Of a stretch of DNA of 64,000 nt, positions 1 through 12,910 are shown one piece after another (the first letter of the stretch is position 1; each line of letters starts with the position of its first letter). Both the position numbers and the translations under genes were made by a program. The stretch spans positions 248,001 through 312,000 of the forward strand of contig JAIUPT010000029.1 of assembly GCA_022315425.1 (NCBI GenBank), in the 5' to 3' direction. This DNA comes from Pseudevernia furfuracea. Lineage: Eukaryota; Ascomycota; Lecanoromycetes; Lecanorales; Parmeliaceae. The notes beneath the pieces are model-generated. The model searched no databases. It worked only from the letters and a program-made list of their open reading frames with translations, and had not been told where the DNA came from.

Positions 1-972
1 TCTCCGCCCCTAGAGAGATAACGTATAACTCAACGTTGAAAGAGATGATAAGCGCTATACAGTCAGCACAGCAAGTAAAAGTAATTATAGATCAAGAAGA
101 TATAGAGATGTCAGACAACGATGATCTATGAAGAATATCGCGACGCTGAGAATCTTATAGTACAACATAAGAAATTAACTAAGAATAATAACTGTCTTGC
201 TAGCAGACGCAGGGATTCAAGATACTAACGTACTTGCGATTCAAGAATCAAGCTTTAACTCGCACATAGAATTCTCGTATAACTCAGAAACTAGTTAGTT
301 TTATCTAATATATCGCTCGAAAAAGAATACGAGAGTGTGCTTTTATATCAATAAGAGACTGAATTCGAAGAATTAAGATATGAAGTTCGTGACAAAGAAT
401 ATAAATACGCTGAGAATTCGACTCAGATAAAAAGAGAAAGCGAATCGAATCGAGAGACTCTCAATTCACAATATTTACAATTCGAGTTCATCGCTATTCT
501 CGACAGAGAATCTCTCTAGTCTTTCACAGATTCTAAAGCTTCTATAAAAGTCTAAAGAGCATCTCTTGCTCGAGAACTTCAATCTATATTATTTTAATTG
601 AAATAACTCTAATAGATTCTCATATCATAAAGAGACGAACGATCTAATTATAGTAACTGTAGAGAGAAGAATAAATCTAGTTTTATTAAAGAAAGTAGTA
701 ACGTGAAGATCTCGAGAATAAAAGAGTGCGATCGATCTAGTCTTCATTACTTCAGAGACAACGAAGATAATAGTTCGTTGTTAAGTAAAATCGAATCTAC
801 AGCATAACTCGAATCATCTCTTAATACTCACGAAGCTCGATCTAACAACGGAGAGCGTCTCGAAATAGCGACGTCGTGTTTAAAAGATAACAAAATTAGA
901 AGAGATAGCGAGAGAAGCTCAAGCACTAGACGTAACACTTTTATTAGATTCTCTAACAAATTCGAATCAGTT
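1..972 (+). pseudogene. LINE L1 (Tad1-like), endonuclease part, RIP-degraded
   Basis: This is the 5' portion within the window of a non-LTR retrotransposon; its start lies off the left edge. Read in + frames with stops ignored, it gives the apurinic-type endonuclease of LINEs, with the segment LAIQESSFNSH near 233-265, where the Q-E pair corresponds to the catalytic glutamate motif. The same sequence occurs on the - strand in L2 (about 36900-37760), which fixes order and strand. The reading frame is full of TAA/TAG codons caused by C-to-T/G-to-A changes, so no protein is made. It is cut at 972 by T1 and resumes at 3247. Family assignment to the Tad1 clade is by architecture (gag with zinc knuckles, endonuclease, reverse transcriptase), not by database search. 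Confidence 0.8.
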
Positions 973-1184
973 TGTTACGAGCGTACCCCGCATCCCTTTG
1001 TGACACACCTTCCTTTGTGACACACCTTCCTTTGTTGACACGCCTTCCCCCTTTAGGCTTAGCGTGTCTTGGCAGGTTCACTCCGCCATACATATATGGC
1101 CTGCCCTCCCAGTACATAGTTGTTCTGCATCTAGTTGTCTCATTCTATACACCTACATGACTTGACTCTGTACTGGTCCTGACA
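973..1184 (+). repeat. 5' LTR of T1
   Basis: 212 bp, TG...CA ends. It contains a tandem pair of a 17-bp unit (tttgtgacacaccttcc) near its start and a catatatatgg stretch in the middle that could serve as a TATA-like core. No canonical tRNA-complementary TGG primer site was seen just downstream. Confidence 0.88.
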
Positions 1185-3034
1185 CTACAACTAGATCACC
1201 CTCACTCCATTCGTTTTTTTGACAGCAAGCGAATTCAAATAAGTATGCTGGCAGGAGCTTTGTCAAGAAGACTAAGTGAGACCAAGACATCTTCGGGTTG
1301 AGGTCAATATCGACAATTGAGACATCGTATCCCTGGGTCTACCCACCATACGGGCAGAGGGCACCTCTGGGTCTGGCCACCATACGGCAAAAGGAACCAT
1401 GGCGGAACCGCCTTGTGTACAGTGAGCAAGGGATAAAGAAGTTACTGAACCATTCGTACGACTTAGCGAATCGCAAAGAAATCGTCACACAACCTCCCCA
1501 CAGCGAGCCTGCTACAAGGCAACGGGATCAGACCCGAAAACAACCAGCAAACGGACGACCTCTTCACTGAGCATGTCGACCACACAACACGAAAAAGACG
1601 CCTAGGCTTCACACCTCGATTTCTTAACACACCACCGCAACAACATTCTTCAGAGCACTCACATTCTTTGCGAGGTGTCAAACGGTCAGCAAACAAGAAA
1701 GTTAGGTGAGAACAAAGAAAACCGACATTCAGCATCTCAACACTTTTTTTTCTTTCAACACCGACAGGCCCAATTTCAGCCACCTGCACGACATCGAAAG
1801 CAGGTGACAAATTCGATTCTTTTTTCCCCTTTTTATCATTTTCACGATCATGGCGAACTACAACACAAAAAATTCTACGAATCAGGCGCTTGAGTTACGG
1901 GCGTAATCTATGTCAGACAGGTCATTGACAGCGGAGTACTCGCTATCGGTCTTAGGACGGGTGTCAAGAACTTAGTATTGGTGAGACACTGGCAGTCGAA
2001 GCGGTAGGCCTACGAAGCGGATGGATGCAATGGATAGCACTATGGAACAACACAGCGACGGACGTTGAATGACAAGAGGCTATGGTCAGGAAATGAATAG
2101 GAGGTAGATATTTGATGGCAAGAGCTTGGGAGGCACAGGGCAAATCTACAATGATACTCCCAGGACAGGCTGCCAGCAGGAGTTGAGGTGGAAAACATAT
2201 TTGCATGCGATGGATTTTTTCGATTCTACATGGACAACATGGACAAAGCAATGTGGCTGCAGCAGGCATGGACAATGCTGGCATGGACGACAAAGCAATG
2301 TGGCTGCTGCCTGCTGGACAACATGGACAACTCTGGCTAGACTGCATTCGGCCTAGCGCACTCAAATCAGCATGCGATCCGGCCAAACCTCGGACATGGT
2401 GTTTTTGAGCGATTCCAGGCCATTCCAGAACGGCGCCAAGACTTCATTTTTCACTCAGGCAAATTCGAATGCTCAGCGACTTGGTACTCAACAACAACGC
2501 CATATGACATCTACCTTCTTCGCCTCCCCCCGAGCTATAGTCTATGACTGTCGACGACGTCATAGCCGGAGGCCCGAAGCGTGTTGTTGATGACGTCGTC
2601 GCCCTCGGTGGATTTGGTCCCAAGGAGAACACAACTCAGCTGCGCCAAGGTCATTTGATATTGATTTAAGATTTAAGGTTCGGACGGTTCGGAAGGCCTC
2701 AGCCAATTACAGGCCTTCATTCAGCAACTTTCTTCTCCGACCGCAAATCCAATATCAGCTGCCCAGCCTACACCAAAAACCATTTTTGGCCACCATTTCT
2801 TCAATTCTTCACCAATGGAGGCCATTCCAGGATCCCTGCAACCGCATGACGTCATGCTAGCGACATGGCATCGCCAAGACGTCACCGGAGCGACTTGGGA
2901 TCAGCACTGCGACTGAGGATTGCGTCGGCGGGCATCATGTTTCTGCTTTTGTTCTTTCTTTCACATGCATAGCGAGCGACTATGAGCGAGCGACTACAGC
3001 CATGAGGACATGTCTTTTCGGAGGGGGGGGGTAG

Positions 3035-3246
3035 TGTTACGAGCGTACCCCGCATCCCTTTGTGACACACCTTCCTTTGTGACACACCTTCCTTTGTTGA
3101 CACGCCTTCCCCCTTTAGGCTTAGCGTGTCTTGGCAGGTTCACTCCGCCATACATATATGGCCTGCCCTCCCAGTACATAGTTGTTCTGCATCTAGTTGT
3201 CTCATTCTATACACCTACATGACTTGACTCTGTACTGGTCCTGACA
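3035..3246 (+). repeat. 3' LTR of T1
   Basis: Identical by eye to 973-1184. The polypurine tract lies directly upstream (about 3020-3034). Confidence 0.88.
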
Positions 3247-5973
3247 CAGATCGATAACTATGTTAGTCTGCTCTATAAAAAACTTAATAAGATAGTAAAG
3301 AATATAGTATCATAAATTAAGTCGTTAAGAAAAAATAAGTTATTCTAAGACGAAGAGTGCAGTCTAATAACAAAGAAAGCGAAGACTAAGATATTTCGAT
3401 ATCGAGTTAGTCGTAACGAGTACGCAGAGCATATATAAAGAGCGACACTTAAGAAGAGAGATAAGATAATAAGCAAGATTAAAACTCTTTACTTTCGCAG
3501 AGAAGTATACGAGATAACGTAATTATTTAAAGAAATTTAAGATATAGTTAGCTGAGCGAGAAACGACAATATATATTTTAAGTCTTTATCGAAGTTCTCG
3601 TTAATAAGAAGAATAGAGAAGAATCTAATTACTACGTTTAAAGAAAAAGTTAATACTCTAAGAAAGACTTTCTTTTCTTCTTCTTCTTAAATAGATATCT
3701 TCGATATTCTAGAAGCAGTCTATTCTTCTTCGTTATTAATAAATAATTAAATCACGAAGAAAGAGATACGCAAGACTATCTTTAGATTAAAATCAGATAA
3801 AGCTTCAGAAGTAGATAGTCTGTCAAATCGCTTTTTAAGACTAGTTACAGAGAAGCTACTCTTCAAGTTTAGACACTTATTTTAGACATACGTAAACGTA
3901 AGCTATCACTCTAAGAAGTTTTATAAGACTAACATTATTGTGTTAAGAAAGTCAAAGAAGGAGAACTACTTCGAATCGAAGTCGTATAGATTAATAACAC
4001 TCTTAAGTACACTAAGAAAGACACTAAAGATAGTAATTACGCGCAGACTTAATAATTACGTAAAAGATAATAATCTTCTTTCGTTAAAATAGATAAAAGT
4101 TAAAAGAAAGAGATTTACGAAGATAGCTCTGAAAACGATAATAGATATAATGCACACAGTCTGAAATTATAAGAAGAATAAAGTTGTTAATCTTCTCTCA
4201 CTAGATATAACAGAGACTTTTAATAACGTCTTTTATTATCGTCTGCTTTACAATCTTAGATAGAAGAGAATCTCGAAGCTAATTATAAACTAAATAAGAA
4301 GCTTTTTTATTAACAGAGAAATCTCTCTCACTCTAGAAAGAATAATAAGTAGACTAAAGTCTACAGAAACGAGAATCTTATAGAAATCTTCGATGTCGTT
4401 TATTCTTTTTTTATTCTTTAACGCTTTCTTGATTAAGAGATATACGAAGATCAAGTTGAAATTGCAAGTAAGAGAATTCGTTAACGATATTTATCTGCTG
4501 ACATATAAAAAGAGCACTAAGATAAACTACGAGACTCTTAAAAAAGTATACGAAATCTATCTATAATAAGTAGAAACTCATAAAGCGACGTTCGCGTCAA
4601 AGAAATACGAGTTAATTTATCTAATAAGAAGTTCAAAGAAGTTCAATATAAGAATTAACGTCGATCTAGACTCTATAATAACAAAGTCAAAGGCTAGTAT
4701 TCGCGTGTTAGAACTATAGATCGACGATAAACTTCGTTGAGAATCTCATATTAGAGAAGTTAAGATTAAGATGAAATCGTAATGCAGAGCACTATTAATG
4801 ACTGCAGTCTTAATATGAAACGCCATACTAAACAAAGCAAGACAAGTGTATAACTCTATCGTACGATCAACGATAACATACGCAGCAGTAACGTGACACA
4901 CATTACGAGATCTTCGAGATAATAAGCGATTTCACGTTAAGACTCTAGAGATTATATAGAATAGATATCTGCGAAGAGTAATCGAGACATATAAAGTTAT
5001 TAATAAGAGAGTCATCGAAGTAGAGATAGAAATTTCCTTTTTTTAAATTACGATAAATTAAGTAATACTTCGAAATCAAGCACTTAAAGATAGTTATCTC
5101 GTTACGAAGTTAAAAAATGCGAGAATTCGAAGAAAGCTAAGAGAAAAACGAGATAAAAGACGAGTAATTCTCTAGACCTTAGTAGAAGATAAAGAAGAGT
5201 GAGCTCTAAGAACGCTTCGACTCGAAAATTAAAATTCTCTATAGATATCTAACGAAGAAAGAATATCAAGAAGAATTAAAGACCTTATTAAAGATTAATA
5301 AAAAGCAGTCTAAAAAGCAGTGTGAGCTTAATATCAGATTGAGATCTCAAAAGAACGACGCAGTCTCGCATAAAGAAGAGATCTATAATTAAATAAAAGA
5401 TCTCTTTATGAAGATCTAATAAAAGTAAAGAGCTTCGCTTTAATTCAGCTACGAATAAAGAAGATTGATTTAACACACTTTTTATATATGTGTAAAGTCT
5501 CTAAAATACTCTCTTTCGTATACGAGTGTGACTAAAGAAAATAGAATATTAAATACGTTCTTTTATTCTATTCAAGGCTGAAAAGCGAGAGATAAACTCT
5601 TTTGAAGAAGACTGAGATAGCTGATCTGAGAGAGATGTTAACAATCTCGCGAGGGGCAAAGATCGCAGCGCGATGACTAATCTCGATTGACCTTTTAGAA
5701 TAGTTCTCGCTGGCTAAGGAGTAACTATATGACAGACAATAATAGAAGTAACAATAAGTACTTCAAGAAGATATACGAATTCGTACGAATAGACTAGAGA
5801 ACGTAGTGTAATAGAAAGACTATACGATAAGAAGATGCGATAAGAAAGAATAGCGAGAGTTTTTATCCTGTTTCGACTAGTCGAAGAAAGATTTCTCTTG
5901 CAATATAGTCTAAGCAGTAGTTCGTAATTACTCTTCGTAGCTTAAGTAGACACGAGTATAAAATCAAATCAAA
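3247..5973 (+). pseudogene. LINE L1 (Tad1-like), reverse transcriptase part and 3' end, RIP-degraded
   Basis: Continuation of L1 after T1. The + frames give the LINE reverse transcriptase: a core block at about 3900-4150 corresponding to the SKKF..TNI..LRK..KENYFESKSYR region seen more cleanly at 36059-36253 (-), and the catalytic FVDD box at 4477-4488, which here reads F-V-N-D, a G-to-A change of the kind RIP makes. About 5480-5973 is the 3' untranslated part, ending in an A-rich aaaatcaaatcaaa tail that directly abuts gypsy G1. The junction interrupts the G1 integrase region, so L1 inserted into G1. Every domain has multiple stops. Confidence 0.82.
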
Positions 5974-6170
5974 CTTCGACTTCGAATTAAAAATCGAGAA
6001 CGATTCTTCTTAAGAGAAGATATTAACAACGAAAGAACGTATAAAAGAAATTTATACGTTACGAAAAGAACTTATAAAACGTTAATAAAAAGTATTCGAA
6101 TCGTAAGCGAAGACGTATAACAAAAAGTATTAAGCATAATTCTTTTAGAAAGAAGACTTAATAATGTTAT

Positions 6171-6438
6171 CGTTAGACGAACTTCTATAATATAGATATA
6201 TATAAGATAGACTAGAATTATATAGCAATGTGAACTTAGCGAAGATATATATATTGCGTATAGTATATCTAATAGTAAGACTAATTCTTAAGAAAGAAAA
6301 ATGAAAAACTTCGAGATATGACCCTCTTAAGCTTCTCACGTCAAGAATCCGCTTGACATACGTATATCAAGCGATTCGTTTACGCTCGACAACTCTCGAA
6401 CTCATACGACAGCTGTTCTCTTGATTTCGCTGCTAATA
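6171..6438 (-). repeat. Solo LTR, G family (268 bp)
   Basis: Starts cgttagacg (family consensus TGTTAGAC) and ends gctaata (family GCTAACA). It is flanked by perfect gttat duplications at 6166-6170 and 6439-6443. The homologous site in G3 near 63220-63235 is uninterrupted, confirming insertion. Orientation is opposite to the host G1. Confidence 0.88.
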
Positions 6439-6720
6439 GTTATTAATTAAGAATCTCAAACAAAAACGATCAAATAAGAAGATTTCGAATAAGATAATTA
6501 ACTTATTTATTATTCAAAATATCGTAAACAAGTAAGCTTATCGATTAGCGCTTTCGTTAATTTATTATATATATAACGTTTTTTATATATTATTATTAGA
6601 ACTCTATCGTCGTAAAGATAATATTACGATATTAATATATATAATAACGAAATTAATAAATAACGAAGAAGAATAAGAGATTAAAAAGATCTTAAATAAG
6701 CGAAAGCGTAAAGATGAGAT

Positions 6721-6914
6721 TGTTACGAGCGTACTCTGCATCCCTTGACACCTCGTATCTTTGACACCTACGCTAGCCCTATCAGACTTAGCGTGTCTTG
6801 GCAGGTTCACTCCGCCATACATATATGACCTCTCTCCCAGTCCATAGTTGCTTCTCAGCTTGATATCTTCGTTACATACTACACTACGGTTATCATCACA
6901 GTACGATCCTTACA
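6721..6914 (+). repeat. Solo LTR, B family (194 bp)
   Basis: TGTTACGAGCG to ATCCTTACA, flanked by perfect gagat duplications (6716-6720, 6915-6919). It sits inside the G1 chromodomain coding region. The first part matches the T1 LTR, but the last ~80 bp differ. Confidence 0.9.
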
Positions 6915-8656
6915 GAGATAAAATATCTTATTCGTTAAGTTAAATACTTTTATAAATATAATTAATAAATATTAAAGAAAGATATAAAATATATATAAAA
7001 GTTATAAGACGCTTTCGAAAAATCAAAGAAGCGAAAACGAAGAGTACGATAAATGTATAAAAGATAATATTTTAAAGAATAACGATTTTAAAATTATTCG
7101 AAGATATCGTAATAAAAAAAGATGTTTAAAGATTAAAGAGAATCGAAAAAATACAATTTATAAGTAGCGTAAAGTATATCTATTATATTTAACTCGAAGA
7201 TCAAACGCATTAAAGATATCGACGTAAGATTAAATTACTTCGTTTCTTATATTATCTCGTTTTTATTCTCTTAATTTCTTTTATTATTATTCTTATTCTC
7301 GTTCTTCTTTTCGTCGTTCGCATCAATTTTTTAAATAATAATATTTATATTTAATTTCTTTAACTTTCTAATTTTAGTCGCGACGAACTCGATAAAAGAA
7401 ACGACGAGAGACGTCGAAAAAGCGAGAGTCTCGTTAGAAAAAAACGATTCGAAGACGTCGATCTCGTCGACGAGAGTCTCGTTTTCTTCGTTATTATCGT
7501 TATTATCTTAATTGTTCTTATTATTATTATAATCGTCGTCATCTTCGTTATCGTTACGATTGTTATCGTCTTCGTTAGTATTATTATTAAAAAATAACGA
7601 AGAGAAGTCTAATAAAAAAGAGAGAAAGATTAAACTAAATAACGAAAAACTTATTTAAAAATAACGTTAATATAATCGAAGCGTGATGTTAACGAACTCG
7701 AGATATATATCGAAAAGCGTATAGTATTATATATATCTCGAAGAGTCTTCGACAAATTGCGAAGAGTTCTAGTCTGATCTAAAATCGTCGCTAACATATC
7801 GAACTTCTTATATTTATCTAAACGATTTTACACTCGTTAATGCGTCGAAATCTATTAATACTTTAATTAACTTATATTTTGTTTACGCTATTAATGCGTT
7901 TCGAATAAAAATATATACAGTCACGTAGTTGACTTTCTCTTTTATATAATTATTATATCGTATCAAATTATTATTTTCGTTATCAAATTTATTATTATAC
8001 GACTCTGCGTCGTGCTCTTAAGCACGATACGCACAACGATAACACGAATTCTTTAAGAGACGCTCAATTATACGAGTAAATCGTACGATAAGCGTCGCGA
8101 AAGCGAACTAAAAGCGTATTAGTAACGTATACGAAAATCGAGAAGCTTAGACTTACGACTAATAATATAAGAATCGAGAAAATAATTAAAGTTATTATAA
8201 TAATAAATAATATAATAATGTTAAGTGTAAGAGTATAAAATATAATAATTACGTTAAGTATAAATAGTACAAAAAAGAGAAGAGAGTATATTTTATTAAA
8301 AGTAAAAGTTTAAAAAAACAAACTTATATATAACTTACGACTAGCGTATAATAATTATTCACGTCGCGTATCTATGACGACGACGACGCGATAGCGCGAC
8401 TCACGATTCAAATAATAAGAGACATTAACAACGTCGACAAACTTCATGTTATCTACGATTATACGAATAGTTTTATTTTTATATATAAGACGTAAAAATA
8501 TCACAGTCTACGCATTTCAAATTAAGATTTATAACGTTAACGCGAAGCTAATCTAAAACAACTCTTTTTCTTATATTCTCTCTGAGATTTAAAGAATTTT
8601 AATGAATCTATTTAGAGCAATAAATTCGAGAACGAATTCTTAAAGAAAGAAGATTA

Positions 8657-8922
8657 TATTAATAGCGAACTTAAGAAAATAGCTATCGTATAAGCTCGAG
8701 AATTATCGAGCGTAATCGAATCGCTTAATATACGCATATTAAGCGAATTCTTGACGTGAGAAGCTTAAGAGAGTCATGTCTCAAAGTCTCTTATTTTTCT
8801 TTCTTAAGAATTAATCTTATTACTAGATATACTATACGCAATATATATCTTCGCTAAGTTCACATTGCTATATAACTCTAGTCTGTCTTATCTATATCTA
8901 TATTATATAAGTTAGTCTAACA
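8657..8922 (+). repeat. 3' LTR of G1 (G family)
   Basis: Begins tattaatagcg (undamaged family form TGTTAGCAGCG) and ends agtctaaca. It lies in the same orientation as the G1 coding direction. Confidence 0.85.
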
Positions 8923-9662
8923 TCTATTCGCTATCTTAGTAGAGTGACGAAGAAATAATTAATATATAACTTAATAAGTAATAGACTAACTCGCTTGCTG
9001 CGAAAGAGTTCGAAGATCTAACGTAAGTGATTAAGATATTCTTATAAGATACGAGAAAAGATAATAATATCATCAACGAATACTTTAACGAATTCTTTGA
9101 ATAATCTCAGCATAGCGTCTATCTGTCTCTAAACATATAAGAGTAATTCTTTGTATTTTATTAAGACAATAATAAACTTCTTTTATTCTCTATAAGAGAC
9201 TATCGTGAACTTATAACGATCGTTATGTGCAATAAGAAATTAATAAAATTATTTCATAGCGTCAATAGTGAATAGAAAAGTATATCTTAGTAATAAGATA
9301 ATAATGTCTAACTTTAACGATAGCGAGTAAGAATTCGTCTTCGAGATCTTATTGAGTTCGCGAATATCTATCATAACACGTTCTTTGCGATTATTAATAG
9401 TATCTTATTAAATTATAAATATCGAGTAACTAAACGACGTTCATTATATAAATCACGTTATCTTCTCTTACTTATATAATTTATCGAATATAACGTCGAT
9501 GACCTTCTTATTCTTCTGTTCTATTGAATATATTTTAATAGTCTTGAATGTTATATTAAGCTTCAGCGATATAAGTATTTATCTCTTCTCTAAGATATTT
9601 ATAGTCTGATCTTGATCAATAAAAAGATTTTAATGCTTATCGAGTAACTATGTTAGAAATTT

Positions 9663-9854
9663 TGTTACGAGCGTACCCTGCGTCCCTTGACACCTCGTAC
9701 CCTTGACACCTACGCTAGCCCTATCGGGCCTAGTGTCTTGGCAGGTTCACTCAGCCATATATATATGGCTTCCCTCCCAGTACATAGTTGCTCCTTAGCT
9801 TGTTATCTTCGTTACATACTACACTACGGTTATCACCACAGTACGGTCCTTACA
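9663..9854 (+). repeat. Solo LTR, B family (192 bp)
   Basis: TGTTACGAGCG to GTCCTTACA with perfect aattt duplications at 9658-9662 and 9855-9859. It is among the least damaged of the B-family copies. Confidence 0.92.
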
Positions 9855-11748
9855 AATTTAACTATCTTAGACTTCTTATAAACTATCACTTTATTCGATA
9901 TAACATGTTTCAGATGCGAGTCTATGATGATGATTATATTATTTATAAAAGACTTCGATAACGAGATTATTTGATTAAGAATATCTACGAAAGACTTTCT
10001 CAGATCGATATAAGAAGAGAGTGTTATGATTATTATTATAACAATAACTACTGTGATAATGTCACGCGTTAGCTTGATCTTTTAGTTTCTTTAGTCTATA
10101 GTGACTAGGTCAACGTTATAAGCTTCGATAGAGAAATACTTATTTTACTCGTATTCGTTTAATATTTTTAATCTTACTTTACGAGATATAATAATCGCTT
10201 AATCGATATCGTTTCTTACTTACACTTCTCGAAAGAATATATCAATTATATAAGCATAGACTTTGTTAATATACTTTAAAAATAATAAGCATTGCGATTC
10301 GAAGAGCAAGTCTCGATCTTCTAATAGCTTGTTAAAGTATATCGCTAATATCTAAACTGTAACACGAGACGACAGAACGATACGTGTTAATAACTTTATA
10401 GTGCGTTTAATGAGTTCGAAACGAGCTTGTGAATTTATTGATACGATCATATTACGATAGTTGTTTATCTTAATGACTTAAGTAGTAAAGTCGATGATTA
10501 TTCGTTTCGATATAAGAATATCTACTTCGATAAGTATATTAGTCTTAAGATTATCGACGATATGAATCTCTCGTATGATCTCGACAAATATTCGAGTATT
10601 CTTTAATAGTATATTCTTCATATAAAAGATAAGAACGACGTACTCGTTAAAGTGATAGATCTTGAATTCTAAATCTCGAATTGATATGTTAACACTTATT
10701 TTCTTTAACTTAGTGTTAGTCGAAATAAAGATTCGATTAATTATAGTTATAATATATTCGACGTCGATATATGTCTTCTTCTTCTCTTCTGCTGATTTTT
10801 AATTAATATAAATAATCGTATAATAATAGTTACGAAAGATATACTCTGTGTCTGATATAGATTCTGAGATTAATAAGACGATAATAGATTCTACGATAGA
10901 CTTTTTAACATTAATAGTGAGAATGTTTATAATAGAATCTATAAATTCTATAAAAGACTTCTTTTAACACTCTTCGCGTAGATATATGAACAGCTTATTG
11001 CGAGAAATGATCTTATATCGATAATGCTCGCACTGATAGTCTTTAATAGACACGATCTTCGAGAAGTAATCTTCGATCGAATTATTATCGTGAAAATCGT
11101 CGTAAGACTCTTCGTGACTGTCGAAGGCTTTAATAGATGTCTTAGACTAATATGAAGAATAACTAATATACATATTTTAACTGTTGTCGTAGTCTTGCTC
11201 AGACTCGTTCTTATCGTAGTTTTTTTTAATCGCAGCTTAATAAGCTCGCTGCTAACGCGACTAAAATCTCTAATTCTGATTCTAATTCTAATAATTATTA
11301 TTACTTGAGCGAAAAGACTATCAATTAGACGATCTCGACGAATCTAACGCGTTTTCTTCTGCTAAAGAAGGTGTCGTGATCTATAGCTTAATTAAGAGTG
11401 CAGACAACGAGACACGAGTGTTTTCTTGATTGTCTTGATATTTCTGCGATCGATTGCTTTAATAGTCTTAATAGATTAATCGATTGCTTTAATAAGTATT
11501 CTCGTATATGAAAGACTTTCACGAACGTTACTGTTAATTGTTTTAATAAGTATTATACTGAGATTGTTAAGGCTGAGACTATTTAGATTAATATTCACGA
11601 TTATTTATTCGTCTTTGTTGAGACTGTGAAGCTTGTCGCGAATAACGATTAATATATTCTTATTATTAATACTTTCGCTTATCAAGCGACTTTAAGAATC
11701 GATTATAATTAGTAACAGTCTTAGATTCGAAAATGTCTCGTTGAAACT

Positions 11749-11941
11749 CGTCATGGTGTGACACCAGTCAAGTCACCAGCCTAGTCAGCTATGCGATAGT
11801 CGACAGGCGACAACCCCTGAATCCCTTAAGGATCTGGCGATGTCCACATTCTTTCTGGTTTCCTCATCTTTCGTCTTGGTCTTTACCTTAGTTCTAGTCA
11901 TAGAGAATGAGATTCCTCTTATCAAGCCTCGTTCCCTGACA
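11749..11941 (+). repeat. Left LTR of K
   Basis: 193 bp; compared with the right copy, all differences seen are C/T transitions. Confidence 0.85.
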
Positions 11942-12910
11942 TTACGAAAGATCGAACAACCGGTTTAACGCTTCTACGCGTAGAAAACCAAACCTCGCAA
12001 GATGCTGAAATCCTTTCAGGTCTCGACGCTGGTATCCTTTCTCCAGGTCTTGATGCTGGAATCCTTTAGGTCTTGAAAACCCAGTCCCGCCAACGATTCG
12101 ATCTCTTTATTGAGCATTTCGTGTCTCACCTTCCGTGCCTCGCCTTTCGCGTCTCTCGTTCAGCAAGACAGTAAACTGCACACCTTATCCTTCTGGTCCT
12201 GATCAGATGTCAGTCTTATCCTCCCGTCCGTGTCTCGCCTTCCGTGCCTCCGCTCCGATCTCTCGCCTGATTCAGTTCGACTATCGTATGTTGCAGCAGT
12301 TCAACTGTGACTACGTAATCTCGCTTTTAGATCTCGTCAAGTCTTTCTCGCCTCGTCAAGTCTCGCTCTGGGTCAAATGCCAGCCCTCGTCAAAGTCTCG
12401 ATCTTATTCTTTCATATCTCGTTCTTTTATTCTTCTTCACCTCGTCATAACTTTCGTATTAAGTCTTCGTCTCGCCCTCTTATTCTCGTCAATATTCTCT
12501 ATTTTCGCTCATAATATCTCTGAAAATTGATCTTTTCTATAAAATTCGACAAAATTTTTGAAAGAGAGAGAGATTCTTATCTTATGATTGAGAATTAGTT
12601 ATACTGGGAAGGGATCATGTATATATATAGAGAGAAGGAAATGTCTCCCGTGCTCGACAAGAGAAGAGTATTACATAATGCAGAGCATCTACAATAGATG
12701 CAGAGAAGGGAATGTCTCTAGGGAGAAGGAAATGTCTTCTGTTCAAGAGAGCACACCTATCAAGAAGATACACGTCTCGACGTCAAAAAAAAAAAATTTC
12801 GGGTTTCGTCTCGCCTTCGTCCTCGTCTTCGTCCTCGTCTTTACTCTCGTCTTCGCCTCGTCTTGTCTTGTTCTGCTTCGCGGGAGCTCAGCCTTCGAAG
12901 GGGGAGCTAC

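Larger units (their letters stand above)
973..3246 (+). mobile_element. T1: intact non-autonomous LTR retrotransposon (2.27 kb), undamaged
   Basis: Two 212-bp terminal direct repeats that I read as identical (973-1184, 3035-3246) run from TGTTACGAGCG to GTCCTGACA. A purine tract ending GGGGGGGGGTAG directly precedes the right repeat, giving + orientation. Flanks are cagtt (968-972) and cagat (3247-3251), a 4/5 match to a 5-bp target duplication. The 1.85-kb interior has normal base composition and no recognisable gag, protease, reverse transcriptase or integrase; the short open frames in it do not resemble known proteins. The element interrupts LINE L1 exactly where L2 is continuous. Identical LTRs and absence of RIP inside a heavily damaged host indicate a recent insertion mobilised by enzymes supplied elsewhere. 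Confidence 0.88.
5974..8922 (+). mobile_element. G1: 3' part of a chromodomain Ty3/gypsy element, RIP-degraded
   Basis: Aligns by eye with 63030-64000 (G3) and, reversed, with about 24418-27050 (G2). It covers the integrase C-terminus (about 5975-6170, 6444-6715) and a chromodomain (about 6915-7080), followed by a roughly 1.5-kb 3' region and the 3' LTR at 8657-8922. The 5' part lies left of the window beyond LINE L1. Two solo LTRs are inserted (6171-6438 and 6721-6914). The right junction lies inside the reverse transcriptase of element E, so G1 inserted into E; the candidate right target copy is tctat (8923-8927). Coding capacity is lost. Confidence 0.78.

Noticed and set aside
1298..2590. 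Short frames inside T1
   Set aside because: None exceeds ~140 codons, they overlap on both strands, and none resembles gag, pol or another known domain.
12135..12530. 131-codon frame inside K
   Set aside because: Serine/leucine-rich translation of a pyrimidine-rich repetitive stretch; K appears non-coding.
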